Positions 38,099 through 47,218 of a DNA stretch of 57,483 nt are shown here, one piece after another. The notes below the pieces were generated by a model. It had not been told where the DNA came from. It did not search any database and saw only the letters and a program-made list of their open reading frames with translations. Numbering within the stretch: position 1 is the stretch's first letter; each line of letters starts with the position of its first letter. The translations under genes were made by a program, and so were the position numbers. Source of the stretch: Dasania sp051277005 (GTDB lineage: Bacteria; Pseudomonadota; Gammaproteobacteria; Pseudomonadales; Dasaniaceae); the NCBI GenBank assembly GCA_051277005.1, contig JBNMPS010000003.1, positions 1 to 57,483 of the forward strand, written 5' to 3'.

Positions 38099-38916
38099 TG
38101 TCAGAGCCCATCTATTCTATTGAAGACCTGCAATACCTAATGGCTAGGTTGCGCGATCCCAAGGATGGCTGTCCTTGGGATAAGGAGCAAAGTTTTAAGA
38201 CCATCGTTCCGCATACTTTAGAAGAGAGCTACGAATTAGCTGATGCTATTGCCAAGGGTGATATGGATCATATTAAGGAGGAATTGGGTGATGTGTTGTT
38301 TCAGGTTATTTTTTATAGCCAGTTAGGTAAGGAGCAATGTGCTTTTCAATTTGACGACGTGGTTTCAGATCTAACGTCTAAATTAGTTCGTCGTCATCCT
38401 CACGTTTTTCCCAAAGGGACTCTACAAAGTCGAGTCGGTGAACAGAATACTTCCACAAAGGATATAAAAGAGACGTGGGAAACGATCAAAAGCCAAGAGA
38501 GGCAAGATAAATCCCAGCACAGTGTTTTAGATGATGTGCCTCTGGCATTACCCGCCTTAAATCGTGCCGCTAAACTCCAAAAAAGAGCCGCTCGTGTAGG
38601 ATTTGATTGGCCCACGATTGAGCCGGTGATCGCAAAGCTACATGAAGAGCTGGGTGAGCTCATGGAGGCCCAAAAGGCCTGTGATACGGCGGCTATAGAG
38701 TCAGAGATGGGGGATGTTTTATTTTGCTGTGTTAACTTAGCTCGCCATGTGCAGGTTAATCCTGAGTCTGCATTGCGTAGCACAAACCAAAAGTTTGAGC
38801 AGCGCTTTCGGTATATAGAACAGCAATTACAACAGCAAGGTGTCGCTATTGAAAATACTGGTCTGGATGAACTGGATAAATTATGGGATGAAGCCAAGCT
38901 AGAGCTTAATAACTGA
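38098..38916 (+). CDS. mazG: nucleoside triphosphate pyrophosphohydrolase MazG
   Basis: This 272-residue protein has two MazG repeats. The first has DGCPWDKEQ and EELGDVLFQVIFY; the second has HEELGELMEAQ and EMGDVLFCCVNLA. It hydrolyses NTPs to NMP and pyrophosphate and is linked to lowering (p)ppGpp, fitting its overlap with relA by one base. No mazEF toxin pair is present here. Confidence 0.95.
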   Translation: MSEPIYSIEDLQYLMARLRDPKDGCPWDKEQSFKTIVPHTLEESYELADAIAKGDMDHIKEELGDVLFQVIFYSQLGKEQCAFQFDDVVSDLTSKLVRRHPHVFPKGTLQSRVGEQNTSTKDIKETWETIKSQERQDKSQHSVLDDVPLALPALNRAAKLQKRAARVGFDWPTIEPVIAKLHEELGELMEAQKACDTAAIESEMGDVLFCCVNLARHVQVNPESALRSTNQKFEQRFRYIEQQLQQQGVAIENTGLDELDKLWDEAKLELNN

Positions 38917-39201
38917 TACTCAATAGAGGATAGTTGTGTAAGTGAGCGGCATTTGTCGATAACGTCGCCAATATGAGGTCTGTATTGTTTGCATTGCCTG
39001 AAATTTGAGCGATTGAATCCCTTCCTAGGGATTAAACTTGAGGTTGTAAGGGGAGATGTGTATTGTTATGCGCCTCTTTTGAGTGTCAAAGTTGAACGTG
39101 AATGCACATTGATTATTAGGGATCTCAGCCAAATATTGATAGGCAGTGAGAGTCTCATTAAAGATTTATACATTATCGACGGACAGTAGGAGCAATTTAT
39201 T

Positions 39202-39849
39202 ATGCGAGCTATTTTGTTAGGACCACCGGGGGCAGGTAAAGGTACCCAGGCACAATTTATCTGTGAGAAGTTTGGTATTCCTCAAATTTCAACAGGTGAC
39301 ATGTTACGTGCTGCGGTAAAAGCAGAGACAGAAATGGGTTTGCAAGTAAAAGAGGTGATGGCCAGCGGAGGCCTAGTTTCTGACCAGATCATTATTGGCA
39401 TTATTAAAGAGCGTATCGTACAAGCAGATTGTGAAAACGGCTTCTTATTTGATGGTTTCCCTCGCACAATTCCGCAAGCAGAAGCTTTGCAGACGGCAGA
39501 CGTTAGCATTGACCATGTATTAGAGATTTCTGTTGCTGATGAAGAAATCATTTCGCGTATTAGTGGGCGTCGAGTTCACGAGGCATCAGGCAGAATCTAC
39601 CACGTTATTTTCAATCCACCAGAAAAAGAAGGTGTTGATAACGAAACCGGTGATGTTTTGATTCAACGTGAAGATGATATAGAAGAGACTGTACGCAAGC
39701 GTTTAGGAGTTTATCATGATCAAACGGCACCTTTAGTTGATTTTTATCAGAGTAAATCAGCAGAAATAGGTAGTCAGTACCACCATGTTAAAGGTGTTGG
39801 CAGTGTTGATGATATTAGTAATAAAGTTATCGATGCTTTATCGAGCTAA
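39202..39849 (+). CDS. adk: adenylate kinase
   Basis: This 215-residue enzyme interconverts ATP plus AMP with two ADP. It has the P loop GPPGAGKGTQA at 8-18, the STGDMLR nucleotide segment, the signature FLFDGFPRTIPQA and a long LID domain (GRRVHEASGRIYHV). It starts 16 bases after a good ribosome site (TAGGAG) and is followed by its own terminator, so it is a single-gene unit. Confidence 0.97.
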   Translation: MRAILLGPPGAGKGTQAQFICEKFGIPQISTGDMLRAAVKAETEMGLQVKEVMASGGLVSDQIIIGIIKERIVQADCENGFLFDGFPRTIPQAEALQTADVSIDHVLEISVADEEIISRISGRRVHEASGRIYHVIFNPPEKEGVDNETGDVLIQREDDIEETVRKRLGVYHDQTAPLVDFYQSKSAEIGSQYHHVKGVGSVDDISNKVIDALSS

Positions 39850-39871
39850 ATCTAGCGGTTTATGTTTTTAT

Positions 39872-39900
39872 AAAAAGGTCCCTTTTGGGGCCTTTTTTGT
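39872..39900 (+). terminator. rho-independent terminator of adk
   Basis: AAAAAGGTCCC, loop, GGGGCCTTTTTT makes a GC-rich stem with a T tail, 22 bases after the adk stop codon. Confidence 0.88.
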
Positions 39901-40299
39901 TTTCGGTGAGGGAAAGTTAAAGACTTGATAGGGTTATATTGGTAAATAGAATCGTTGTCGATATGTTTTCTGAAGGTCTTAAATTTAAAAAATAGCAGCG
40001 ATCATCTACCGATATTTTTCCATTTTAAATAAAAAAATTAAAAAATTTCTAAAAAAATCGAAAGCTATAAAAAATGTCTATTTTCCTGTTTTCGGCTTTT
40101 TTTTCTAAAAAAAGTGTTTTTTTTCTAAAAAAAGTCAAAAAAATCAATAAAAGAGCTAAAAAAACTTTAGAAATTTCTATTTATGGTCTAATTATTAAGT
40201 GGAAATTTTAAATATGTGCTTGTTTCTTATTTTAATAACACTAATAAACTTATAAGAAATTGCTGTAATGCACAAGACCATTGTTGAGGAGAACGTAAC
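39901..40299. other. very AT-rich intergenic region with A/T tracts
   Basis: Roughly 400 bases without a gene, dominated by runs of A and T between 40020 and 40170. It includes a 20-base direct duplication (40097-40116 and 40117-40136), each unit eight T then CTAAAAAAAGT-like sequence. Such phased tracts bend DNA and attract nucleoid proteins. The last 40 bases include GGAGAACGT as ribosome site of the next gene. Confidence 0.7.
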
Positions 40300-41151
40300 A
40301 TGGCTAAAGTGAAAGCAAAGAAAAAACCTACTGCTAAAAAACGAGTTGCAGCAAAAAAAGCACCGGCTAAATCAGCACCTATGGCTCCAGCCGTTCAAAA
40401 AGCCCAAGATGCCATCGATAAGCTAAATAAATCAATTACTGCTGAGCAGAAAAGCCAAGCTTCTTTACAGAATAAATCGGCTGTTGCTAAGAAGAAGGCG
40501 GCCAAATCAGGTAAAGCGGCAGACAAAAATGCCGCTAAACGTGCTCGTGCGGCTACGGCGAAAGCGTCAGCCAAAGTTAAAGCAGTACGAGCGAAAAGCT
40601 CTGATGCTAAACTTAAGTTATCTAAAGCCAAGGCTGCTGCCAAAGCTAAAGCGGCAGAAGCGGCTGTGGCGGCGGCAATTACGTCTCGCGCTAACGCATC
40701 GGCTGCTGCTGACAGCGTCGCTTGCGCCAAGGCTGTTAAGGCTTTTGAGGCAGCATGGCAGAAAAAACGTGCCGCAGCTAATAAGAAGAAGCTGGCTGCT
40801 CTTGCTAAGAAACTGAAAGCCAAAGCCAGCGCGGCTGCGAAGAAAGATGCTACAAAAGTAGCTGCTGCTGAGAAGAAAGCGGCTACTAAAGCGAAAGCTG
40901 CTGCTAAAAAATCCGCGGCTAAAGCTAAAGTGGCTGACCGCAAAGTGGCTGCAAAAGTAAAATCTGTAGCTAAAAAAGCCGCTGCCAAAGCTAAAAAGAA
41001 AGCCGCTCCTAAGAAAAAGGCCGCGGCAAAGAAAAAAGCAGCCCCTAAGAAAAAGGCTGCAGCAAAGAAAAAAGCGGCTCCTAAAAAGGCTGTAGCGAAG
41101 AAGAAAGCAGCTAAAAAGCCTGCAAAGCGTAAAGCTGCTAAGAAAAAATAG
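40300..41151 (+). CDS. histone H1-like / AlgP-like Lys-Ala-rich protein
   Basis: This 283-residue protein is made almost only of Lys and Ala. The C-terminal third repeats KKKAAPKKKAAA (residues about 232-265) and ends KRKAAKKK, like AlgP/AlgR3 of Pseudomonas and bacterial histone H1-like proteins. The middle (about 30-160) can form long alanine-rich helices or a coiled coil with Asp and Glu residues. It should bind DNA without sequence preference and compact the nucleoid. It has its own promoter region and a strong terminator. Repeat number is likely to vary between strains. Confidence 0.85.
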   Translation: MAKVKAKKKPTAKKRVAAKKAPAKSAPMAPAVQKAQDAIDKLNKSITAEQKSQASLQNKSAVAKKKAAKSGKAADKNAAKRARAATAKASAKVKAVRAKSSDAKLKLSKAKAAAKAKAAEAAVAAAITSRANASAAADSVACAKAVKAFEAAWQKKRAAANKKKLAALAKKLKAKASAAAKKDATKVAAAEKKAATKAKAAAKKSAAKAKVADRKVAAKVKSVAKKAAAKAKKKAAPKKKAAAKKKAAPKKKAAAKKKAAPKKAVAKKKAAKKPAKRKAAKKK

Positions 41152-41163
41152 TGTCTTGAATGC

Positions 41164-41200
41164 AAAAAACCCCAGGTAGCGATGCTACTGGGGTTTTTTT
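41164..41200. terminator. bidirectional terminator between the H1-like gene and mobA
   Basis: AAAAAACCCCAGGTAGC, loop GAT, GCTACTGGGGTTTTTT forms a long stem with one bulge, flanked by A and T runs, between two converging genes. Confidence 0.9.
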
Positions 41201-41217
41201 ATGCCTAAAATTTGAAG

Positions 41218-41811
41218 TTACTCGTTTTTTGTTGCCTTGCTGAATTCGTCAGGGCTGTTAATATTCAAAAATTCTCCTTGTTGCTCTGAAAAATCGACCT
41301 CAATGGCCTTAAGCTGCTGCTGCCATGCTCGAACTTGCCGATCTTGTTGGGTTAAATAATTATTTAAGCTGTCTTTAACGCCTGTTTTCATTATCGCTAA
41401 AAGGTATTGTTTTCTTTCTCCGTCAAAAATATACGCTAAGTCAGCTTGTTGCTGAGAAAGGGCTGAAAATAACGTAGCGACCAAATTTTCAGGTAAAACC
41501 GGCGAGTCACAGGGGCATGTAAGGCAATATTTTGTTTGAACGTGGTGAAGTGCTGCTTGTAACCCTGCCAAGGGGCCTTGAAAACCATCGATCTTATCGG
41601 TAACACAGGGGAATCCCAATTCTTCATAGCGTTCGATGTTTCTATTACAGCTAATAATGATTTGACCCACTTGGGGTTGCAGTTGATGAATAACATGTTC
41701 CACCAAGGTTTTTTGTTGCCATTCAATCAAGCCTTTATCGCGATACTGAAATCGTCTGCCCTGGCCTCCTGCTAAAATAATGGCTGTGATATTGTCGCGC
41801 TGTACGTGCAT
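41218..41811 (-). CDS. mobA: molybdenum cofactor guanylyltransferase
   Basis: This 197-residue protein has the nucleotidyltransferase start IILAGGQGRRF followed by DKGLIEW, and the CPCDSPVLP metal-binding segment typical of MobA. It joins GMP to molybdopterin to give the dinucleotide cofactor of DMSO-reductase-type enzymes. No other molybdenum gene lies in the window. Confidence 0.9.
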   Translation of the reverse strand: MHVQRDNITAIILAGGQGRRFQYRDKGLIEWQQKTLVEHVIHQLQPQVGQIIISCNRNIERYEELGFPCVTDKIDGFQGPLAGLQAALHHVQTKYCLTCPCDSPVLPENLVATLFSALSQQQADLAYIFDGERKQYLLAIMKTGVKDSLNNYLTQQDRQVRAWQQQLKAIEVDFSEQQGEFLNINSPDEFSKATKNE

Positions 41812-41827
41812 GAATGTAGTAGAATCC

Positions 41828-41853
41828 GTGGTTTAATATCGTGGTTTAATATC
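41828..41853. repeat. two 13-bp tandem repeats between mobA and the helicase gene
   Basis: GTGGTTTAATATC occurs twice in tandem, followed by a partial third copy GTGGTT. It lies in the divergent promoter region. Any regulatory role is unproven. Confidence 0.7.
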
Positions 41854-41972
41854 GTGGTTGATAGGGTTGAGTTAATAGGTTTAGTCCAATAACTAATAAT
41901 TCAGATGGAGTCACTCACCAGTTTACTGTAAAAACTTTAAATAGTGGTGTACAGCTAAAGATTATCTACGTT

Positions 41973-43895
41973 TTGTCGCAAAAGATTGATTATCAGCAAA
42001 TATTAGGTTCAAAAGGCCCGTTTTCAGCGCTCAGTGATTTTGCTTTGAGATCTGGACAGCAGCGTATGGCGTCGATTGTTGATCAGGCTATTCAACAGGG
42101 TGAGCATTGCGCCATTGAGGCTCCATCGGGGCTGGGTAAAACCTGGGCTTACTTAATCCCTGCTTTGCTCTCATCAAGTAGAGTGATTATTTCAACCGCG
42201 GGTCACTATCTTCAAGAACAGTTAACTCAAAAAGATATACCTGTTGTCCAAAATGCCTTGGGTTTGAAACGTTCTGTTGTGTTATTGAAGGGCCGCCATA
42301 ATTATTTATGTCCATACATCATTAAGCAGCAGATCAAGTCGGCTGGTAGAAGTCGACAAGCCCTTGCTAAACAGTCGAAATTAAATCATGTGTTACAGCA
42401 TTATCGTGACAGTGGTATCGGTGATATCAAAGCTTATGAGCTAGACAATGATCTTAATATGTCTCTCAGTTGTGCCGCGGAAGAATGCCTGGGATCGCAG
42501 TGTCCCGATTTTAAGATTTGCCCTTTAATGAACGTTAGACAAAAAGCTGAGAAGGCTGATGTTGTGATTATCAATCACAGTTTGTTATTGAGTTTTAAGG
42601 AAGGAAAAGACTCGCTGCTGAATAATGCTGATGTGGTTATTGTGGATGAGGCGCACAGCTTATTCGATTTTGCCCTGCAAGTAGCGGGTAATCGAATGGG
42701 GAGCCGGCAATTAAGAACATTTATTCGGCGGTTGTCATCTTTAGTGAAAAAGGTAGCCGCAGAAGATGCGACAATTATCTACTATTTACAGCAAGTTGAA
42801 GGGTGGTTTACCTCGATTGCTACTGAGTTGCCCCAAGTCATTCCTTATCATCAAGAGCAACATCGGCAATTGATAGGGCAGTTTATTCAAGTGTTTGAGC
42901 ATTTAGAAAGGTGGTTTACGATCGCCAAAGAACGCGATATTGAGCTAAAATATCTGTCGATACAGGCTAGTGAAATACTTGTGTGTTTGCAGGCTATACG
43001 TGATGCGGAAGGCTTGTGTTGGATACAAAAAATTGGCCGTGGATTTATGATTCAGAATACGCCTGTACATTTGCTGGATAAGCTGCGCAGTTTTTTACAG
43101 GCAAGAAAGGATCAAGCTTGGATTTTAACCTCTGCGACGCTGTCTATTGCCCCATCGGTTCAAGAAGAGGCCTGCGGCCTCGCCTCAGAATTGTTTCTGC
43201 AAAGAACGGGTATTGATTCCTCACATTTCCATCGCTTACCTTCGCCGTTTAAACGAGCACAGCAGGCGCGATTGTTTTTACCTACAATGCAGTTAGCACC
43301 TGATCAAGTCGGATTTTATAAGGAGTTTTGTAAGACCTTATCTGATTTTATCGCTGTGTGCCCAGGCCGTGTTTTGGTTCTTTTTAGTAGTTATAAAGCG
43401 TTAGCGGAGGTCTCTGGTCAAGTTGATTTACAATCAGAGCATGCGTTACTTATTCAGGGTGATAAACGCGTTAAGTCTGTTAATCATTATCAATTAGTAA
43501 AGCAGTTTCAAGCGCTTGAACACGTCGTGTTATTAGCTACCGGTTCTTTTTGGGAGGGGGTAGATTTATCAGGCGCGGCGCTGTCAGCAGTAGTTATTGA
43601 TAAACTTCCTTTTTCATCCCCGTTAGAGCCACTAGTAAAGCTACGCACCAACTATTTAGATCTCCATGGTGTTAATAGTTTTAATGAATATTTATTACCT
43701 GAGGCTATTATTCGTTTTAGGCAGGGTTGTGGCCGATTGTTGCGGCGAGAAGGTGATAAGGGCGTTATAATGCTGGCAGATTTCAGGGTGAACACTAAAG
43801 ATTATGGCTCGATGTTTTTGAACAGTATGTCCGATATCCCGCAATGTGAATCTCTCAAAGACGTCAGTGATTTTTTTGCTGCACCTAATCATTAA
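41973..43895 (+). CDS. DinG/YoaA-type iron-sulphur DNA helicase
   Basis: This is a 640-residue superfamily 2 (XPD-like) helicase. It has Walker A PSGLGKTW near residue 51, a cysteine cluster (C-AAEEC-LGSQC-PDFKIC around 170-185) for a 4Fe-4S cluster, the DEAH box VIVDEAHSLFDFA, and the C-terminal motifs GSFWEGVDLSG and QGCGRLLRR. It should unwind DNA forks or R-loops in repair. The start is TTG at 41973. YoaA and DinG are hard to separate by eye; the length of 640 fits YoaA. Confidence 0.9.
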   Translation: MSQKIDYQQILGSKGPFSALSDFALRSGQQRMASIVDQAIQQGEHCAIEAPSGLGKTWAYLIPALLSSSRVIISTAGHYLQEQLTQKDIPVVQNALGLKRSVVLLKGRHNYLCPYIIKQQIKSAGRSRQALAKQSKLNHVLQHYRDSGIGDIKAYELDNDLNMSLSCAAEECLGSQCPDFKICPLMNVRQKAEKADVVIINHSLLLSFKEGKDSLLNNADVVIVDEAHSLFDFALQVAGNRMGSRQLRTFIRRLSSLVKKVAAEDATIIYYLQQVEGWFTSIATELPQVIPYHQEQHRQLIGQFIQVFEHLERWFTIAKERDIELKYLSIQASEILVCLQAIRDAEGLCWIQKIGRGFMIQNTPVHLLDKLRSFLQARKDQAWILTSATLSIAPSVQEEACGLASELFLQRTGIDSSHFHRLPSPFKRAQQARLFLPTMQLAPDQVGFYKEFCKTLSDFIAVCPGRVLVLFSSYKALAEVSGQVDLQSEHALLIQGDKRVKSVNHYQLVKQFQALEHVVLLATGSFWEGVDLSGAALSAVVIDKLPFSSPLEPLVKLRTNYLDLHGVNSFNEYLLPEAIIRFRQGCGRLLRREGDKGVIMLADFRVNTKDYGSMFLNSMSDIPQCESLKDVSDFFAAPNH

Positions 43896-43910
43896 TATTT
43901 AGATAATTTT

Positions 43911-44609
43911 ATGAAGTTATTAGCGGTTGATAGTACAACTGAAGCCTGTTCAGTTGCCCTGATTGATACAGACAATAATGCTGCAAAAGTGACAGGGTTG
44001 TATGAATTAGCACCGAGGCAGCATAGCCAGCGTTTATTACCCATAGTTGATCAATTACTGGCAGAGTCTGGTTGCAGTTTACAGCAGTTAGATGCGATAG
44101 CGTATGGGCGTGGGCCTGGTTCATTCACAGGCTTACGTATTTGCTTGGGGTTGGTGCAAGGCTTGGCCTATGGGGCAGACTTGCCTGTAGTGCCTATTTC
44201 ATCGCTACAGGGGCTCGCGCAAACAGCCTTGGATGCCAATATCGTCGAAGCTTCTCAAGCCGTGGTGGCGAGTATTGATGCACGAATGAATGAAATCTAT
44301 TGGGGAGCATATAAAGCTGAAGAAGGTTTGATGATACCCATTTGCGCTGAGCAATTGAGCGCGCCTGAAGCGTTTGTGGCTCCCGAGCAAGTGATAGAGT
44401 TTGCTGCTGTCGGCAGTGGCTGGCAGTACGCATCGCGTATTAATACCGATAAAATCAGTGCTATTGATGATCAATTACTGCCTAAAGCCTCTTCAATTGC
44501 CAAGTTGGCGATTAAAGCCTTTAACTTAGGTGAATACTGTTCTGCCGATGAAGCACAGCCCACGTATATTCGTGATCAAGTTGCTTGGAAGAAAATTCAC
44601 GAACAATAG
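43911..44609 (+). CDS. tsaB: tRNA threonylcarbamoyladenosine biosynthesis protein TsaB
   Basis: This 232-residue protein of the ASKHA fold begins LLAVDSTTEACSVALI and has the family motif GPGSFTGLRICLG. It is the partner of TsaD, TsaC and TsaE in making t6A37 on ANN-decoding tRNAs. It lies 15 bases after the helicase gene; the helicase-tsaB pairing is common in gammaproteobacteria. Confidence 0.95.
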   Translation: MKLLAVDSTTEACSVALIDTDNNAAKVTGLYELAPRQHSQRLLPIVDQLLAESGCSLQQLDAIAYGRGPGSFTGLRICLGLVQGLAYGADLPVVPISSLQGLAQTALDANIVEASQAVVASIDARMNEIYWGAYKAEEGLMIPICAEQLSAPEAFVAPEQVIEFAAVGSGWQYASRINTDKISAIDDQLLPKASSIAKLAIKAFNLGEYCSADEAQPTYIRDQVAWKKIHEQ

Positions 44610-44657
44610 CTCAACAAAAATCATTACAACGCTACAATAATAATCAGGATTTAAAAC

Positions 44658-45458
44658 GTGGATTGGATACAAGTTATCTTACTGGCCATTGTGCAGGGTT
44701 TCACTGAGTTTTTACCCATATCAAGCTCGGGGCATTTGTTATTACCAAAAGAGCTGCTGTCATGGCCTGATCAAGGTCTCGCGTTTGATGTTGCTGTTCA
44801 TGTTGGGTCATTGGCTGCGGTTTTATTATATTTACGTAAAGAGGTCGTGAGCTTAAGTCTTGCTTGGCTGCAAAGTGTGGGTGCACGCAATCACACTTCA
44901 GAGAGCCGACTGGCTTGGTTAGTTATTTTGGCAACGATACCTGCTGGAGTGATTGGTTTACTGGCGGATAGTTATATCGAACAGCACTTACGAGGTATTG
45001 GCGTCGTGGCAGCCACCACTATCTTATTTGGTTTAGTTTTAGCTTGGGCCGATAAAGCGGGTACTCAGACAAAGTCTTTATTGGATATCAGTTGTCGAAT
45101 CGCTTTCATCATTGGTCTAGCGCAAGCGCTGGCTTTAATTCCGGGTACTTCCCGGTCAGGCATTACGATCACAGCGGCTTTATTCTTAGGTTTAAGTCGA
45201 GAGTCGGCTGCTCGTTTTTCATTTTTATTATCTATCCCGTTGATCTTAGCGGCAGGTGGTTTAAAAACATGGCAGCTGTCTGAGTCCGCGGTGATAGTAT
45301 CTTGGGCTGAGATTGTTGTTGGCGCTTTGGTTTCTGGGGTAACAGCTTATTTTTGTATTTACGGTTTCTTAAGTTTGATTGATCGAATGGGCATGATGCC
45401 CTTTGTTATTTACCGCTTGGCGTTGGGTGGTTTTCTATTCGTATTGTTGCTTTGGTAG
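44658..45458 (+). CDS. uppP: undecaprenyl-diphosphatase UppP (BacA)
   Basis: This 266-residue polytopic inner-membrane phosphatase recycles undecaprenyl pyrophosphate for cell-wall lipid carriers. It has the conserved GFTEFLPISSSGHLLL at the N-terminus and the second signature PGTSRSGITI near residue 162. Eight TM helices are expected. The start is GTG behind CAGGAT. It gives bacitracin tolerance in relatives. Confidence 0.95.
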   Translation: MDWIQVILLAIVQGFTEFLPISSSGHLLLPKELLSWPDQGLAFDVAVHVGSLAAVLLYLRKEVVSLSLAWLQSVGARNHTSESRLAWLVILATIPAGVIGLLADSYIEQHLRGIGVVAATTILFGLVLAWADKAGTQTKSLLDISCRIAFIIGLAQALALIPGTSRSGITITAALFLGLSRESAARFSFLLSIPLILAAGGLKTWQLSESAVIVSWAEIVVGALVSGVTAYFCIYGFLSLIDRMGMMPFVIYRLALGGFLFVLLLW

Positions 45459-45538
45459 TGGTTTTTGGATATTTCCCATCTTAGAATTCAGCAACTATAA
45501 TAAACGATACTTAATGTACTTTCTGATTTGGTTTTATT

Positions 45539-45871
45539 GTGCAAATCTCTAGCAATAACATTTACTTACAGCAAAATATTCAAGTTAATCCTAGGCCTGA
45601 GCGAATTGTCAAAGACGATGCTAGAGAGCGTCGTACTGACGTTTCTGCGCCAACTAGTAGCAATGCTGCGCCTGCGGGTATTGATCTTGAAGCCGAGTTT
45701 CATCGTAGGGTTGAGCTAAGCCAGGTTATTGCGAGCAGTCGTCGATCAGAGAGCGCCGATCAAGGTTTACCTCGCAGCGCTCAGCAGGCTCTAAAAGCCT
45801 TTAACGATGCAAAGCCTTCCGCTGAACAGCAGTTAGGGATTGAGATAGTGGGTGTTGATACATTCGCTTGA
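45539..45871 (+). CDS. uncharacterised small protein
   Basis: I do not recognise this 110-residue protein. It is soluble, with no signal or TM segment. The N-terminal half is Ser/Asn/Arg-rich and probably disordered; the C-terminal half is charged, with SRRSESADQGLPRSAQQALKAF, cited as DQGLPRSAQQALKAF, and ends IEIVGVDTFA. The frame is real by codon pattern and spacing: it starts with GTG 80 bases after uppP and stops 45 bases before the aminopeptidase ATG. Confidence 0.65.
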   Translation: MQISSNNIYLQQNIQVNPRPERIVKDDARERRTDVSAPTSSNAAPAGIDLEAEFHRRVELSQVIASSRRSESADQGLPRSAQQALKAFNDAKPSAEQQLGIEIVGVDTFA

Positions 45872-45916
45872 TTCACCTTTTAACCTTCTTTCAAAATAAT
45901 AATCTTGGAATTTTAT

Positions 45917-47218
45917 ATGCAGGATCTTACCGCCTTTAATCACGATTTAATCGATTTTCTGACAGCTTCCCCTACGCCTTTCCATGCAGTTTCTGAAATG
46001 GCCAAGCGTTTAAATAACGCTGGTTTTAAACCCTTAAATGAATCAGATGCCTGGGATATGAAAGGGGCAGGTAAGTTCTATGTGCTGAGAAATAGCTCAG
46101 CCATTATTGCGTTTACTACCCTGGGTGGCTGCCCTGTGGACTCAGGTTTTCGTATGGTGGGTGCACATACGGATAGCCCTTGTTTACGAGTAAAGCCTCA
46201 TCCTGAACTCAATAGCCAAGGTTATTTTCAGTTAGGTGTAGAGGTGTATGGTGGTGCTTTGTTAAACCCCTGGTTTGATAGAGATCTTTCTTTGGCGGGG
46301 CGCATTAGTTATAAAACGGATTTGGGTCAAATTAAAAGCACGCTGATTAACTATGAGGCCCCGATCGCTGTCATCCCAAGTTTGGCAATTCACTTAGATC
46401 GAGACGCTAATATAAATCGCAGTATCAATTCGCAAAAAGATATTCCTCCTATTCTTATGCAGGCTGAAAAGGGCAGCCAAGACTTTCGTGCCATGCTATT
46501 AGCGCGGCTTAATATAGAGCAACCAGATACTGATGCCAGTAAAGTGTTGGATTATGAATTGAGTTTTTATGATACGCAGCCGCCAGCGATTATTGGTTTA
46601 GAGCAAGATTTTTTAGCGGGGGCACGGTTGGATAACTTACTATCGTGTTACATCGGTTTGCAGGCTATTTTGGCCGATAACACTCAAAATACCTTGCTGG
46701 TATGCAATGATCACGAAGAAGTTGGCAGTGTATCAGCAGCTGGCGCGCAAGGCCCCATGTTGAAATCCGTGTTAGATCGTATCATCCCCAGTGCCGAGCA
46801 ACTGACCCGAGCATTAGATAAATCGATGATGATCTCTGCGGATAATGCCCACGGTATACATCCTAATTTCGCCGATAAACATGATGCCAATCATGGTCCA
46901 CAACTTAACAAGGGGCCGGTGATTAAAATGAATAACAACCAACGCTATGCCTCAAACTCAGAAACATCTTCGCTGTTCAGGCATTTGGCTGATAAGGTCG
47001 AGGTGCCTGTTCAAAGCTTTGTGGTGCGCAGTGATATGGGTTGTGGCAGCACAATAGGCCCTATAACGGCCAGTGAACTCGGTGTAAAAACGCTGGATAT
47101 TGGTGTGCCTACATTTGGTATGCACTCTATACGTGAGTTGGCCGGCGTAAAAGATGGCCATTGGCTCTATCAAGTGTTGGTTACTTTTTATCAGCAGCAA
47201 AGCGTTGCAATTGTCTAA
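45917..47218 (+). CDS. apeB: M18-family aspartyl aminopeptidase
   Basis: This 433-residue metallopeptidase removes acidic or other N-terminal residues from peptides. It shows the M18 blocks: GAHTDSPCLRVKPHPE with the first zinc histidine, CNDHEEVGS with the catalytic Glu, DMGCGSTIGP and GVPTFGMHSIRE. I start at ATG 45917, which has GGAA six bases upstream; an upstream TTG at 45905 is possible. It overlaps the next gene by eight bases. Confidence 0.92.
   Translation: MQDLTAFNHDLIDFLTASPTPFHAVSEMAKRLNNAGFKPLNESDAWDMKGAGKFYVLRNSSAIIAFTTLGGCPVDSGFRMVGAHTDSPCLRVKPHPELNSQGYFQLGVEVYGGALLNPWFDRDLSLAGRISYKTDLGQIKSTLINYEAPIAVIPSLAIHLDRDANINRSINSQKDIPPILMQAEKGSQDFRAMLLARLNIEQPDTDASKVLDYELSFYDTQPPAIIGLEQDFLAGARLDNLLSCYIGLQAILADNTQNTLLVCNDHEEVGSVSAAGAQGPMLKSVLDRIIPSAEQLTRALDKSMMISADNAHGIHPNFADKHDANHGPQLNKGPVIKMNNNQRYASNSETSSLFRHLADKVEVPVQSFVVRSDMGCGSTIGPITASELGVKTLDIGVPTFGMHSIRELAGVKDGHWLYQVLVTFYQQQSVAIV

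Noticed and set aside
38098..38916. MazG as part of a mazEF toxin system
   Set aside because: No mazE or mazF gene is near; the relA-mazG overlap here stands alone.
38989..39189. A 66-codon open frame between mazG and adk
   Set aside because: It has no recognisable domain, a poor start and no ribosome site. The region is more likely the adk promoter and leader.
40395..41165. A 256-codon open frame on the minus strand opposite the histone H1-like gene
   Set aside because: It is a mirror of the Lys/Ala codon repeats (giving Ala/Phe/Leu runs), has no ribosome site, and the plus-strand frame is clearly the gene.
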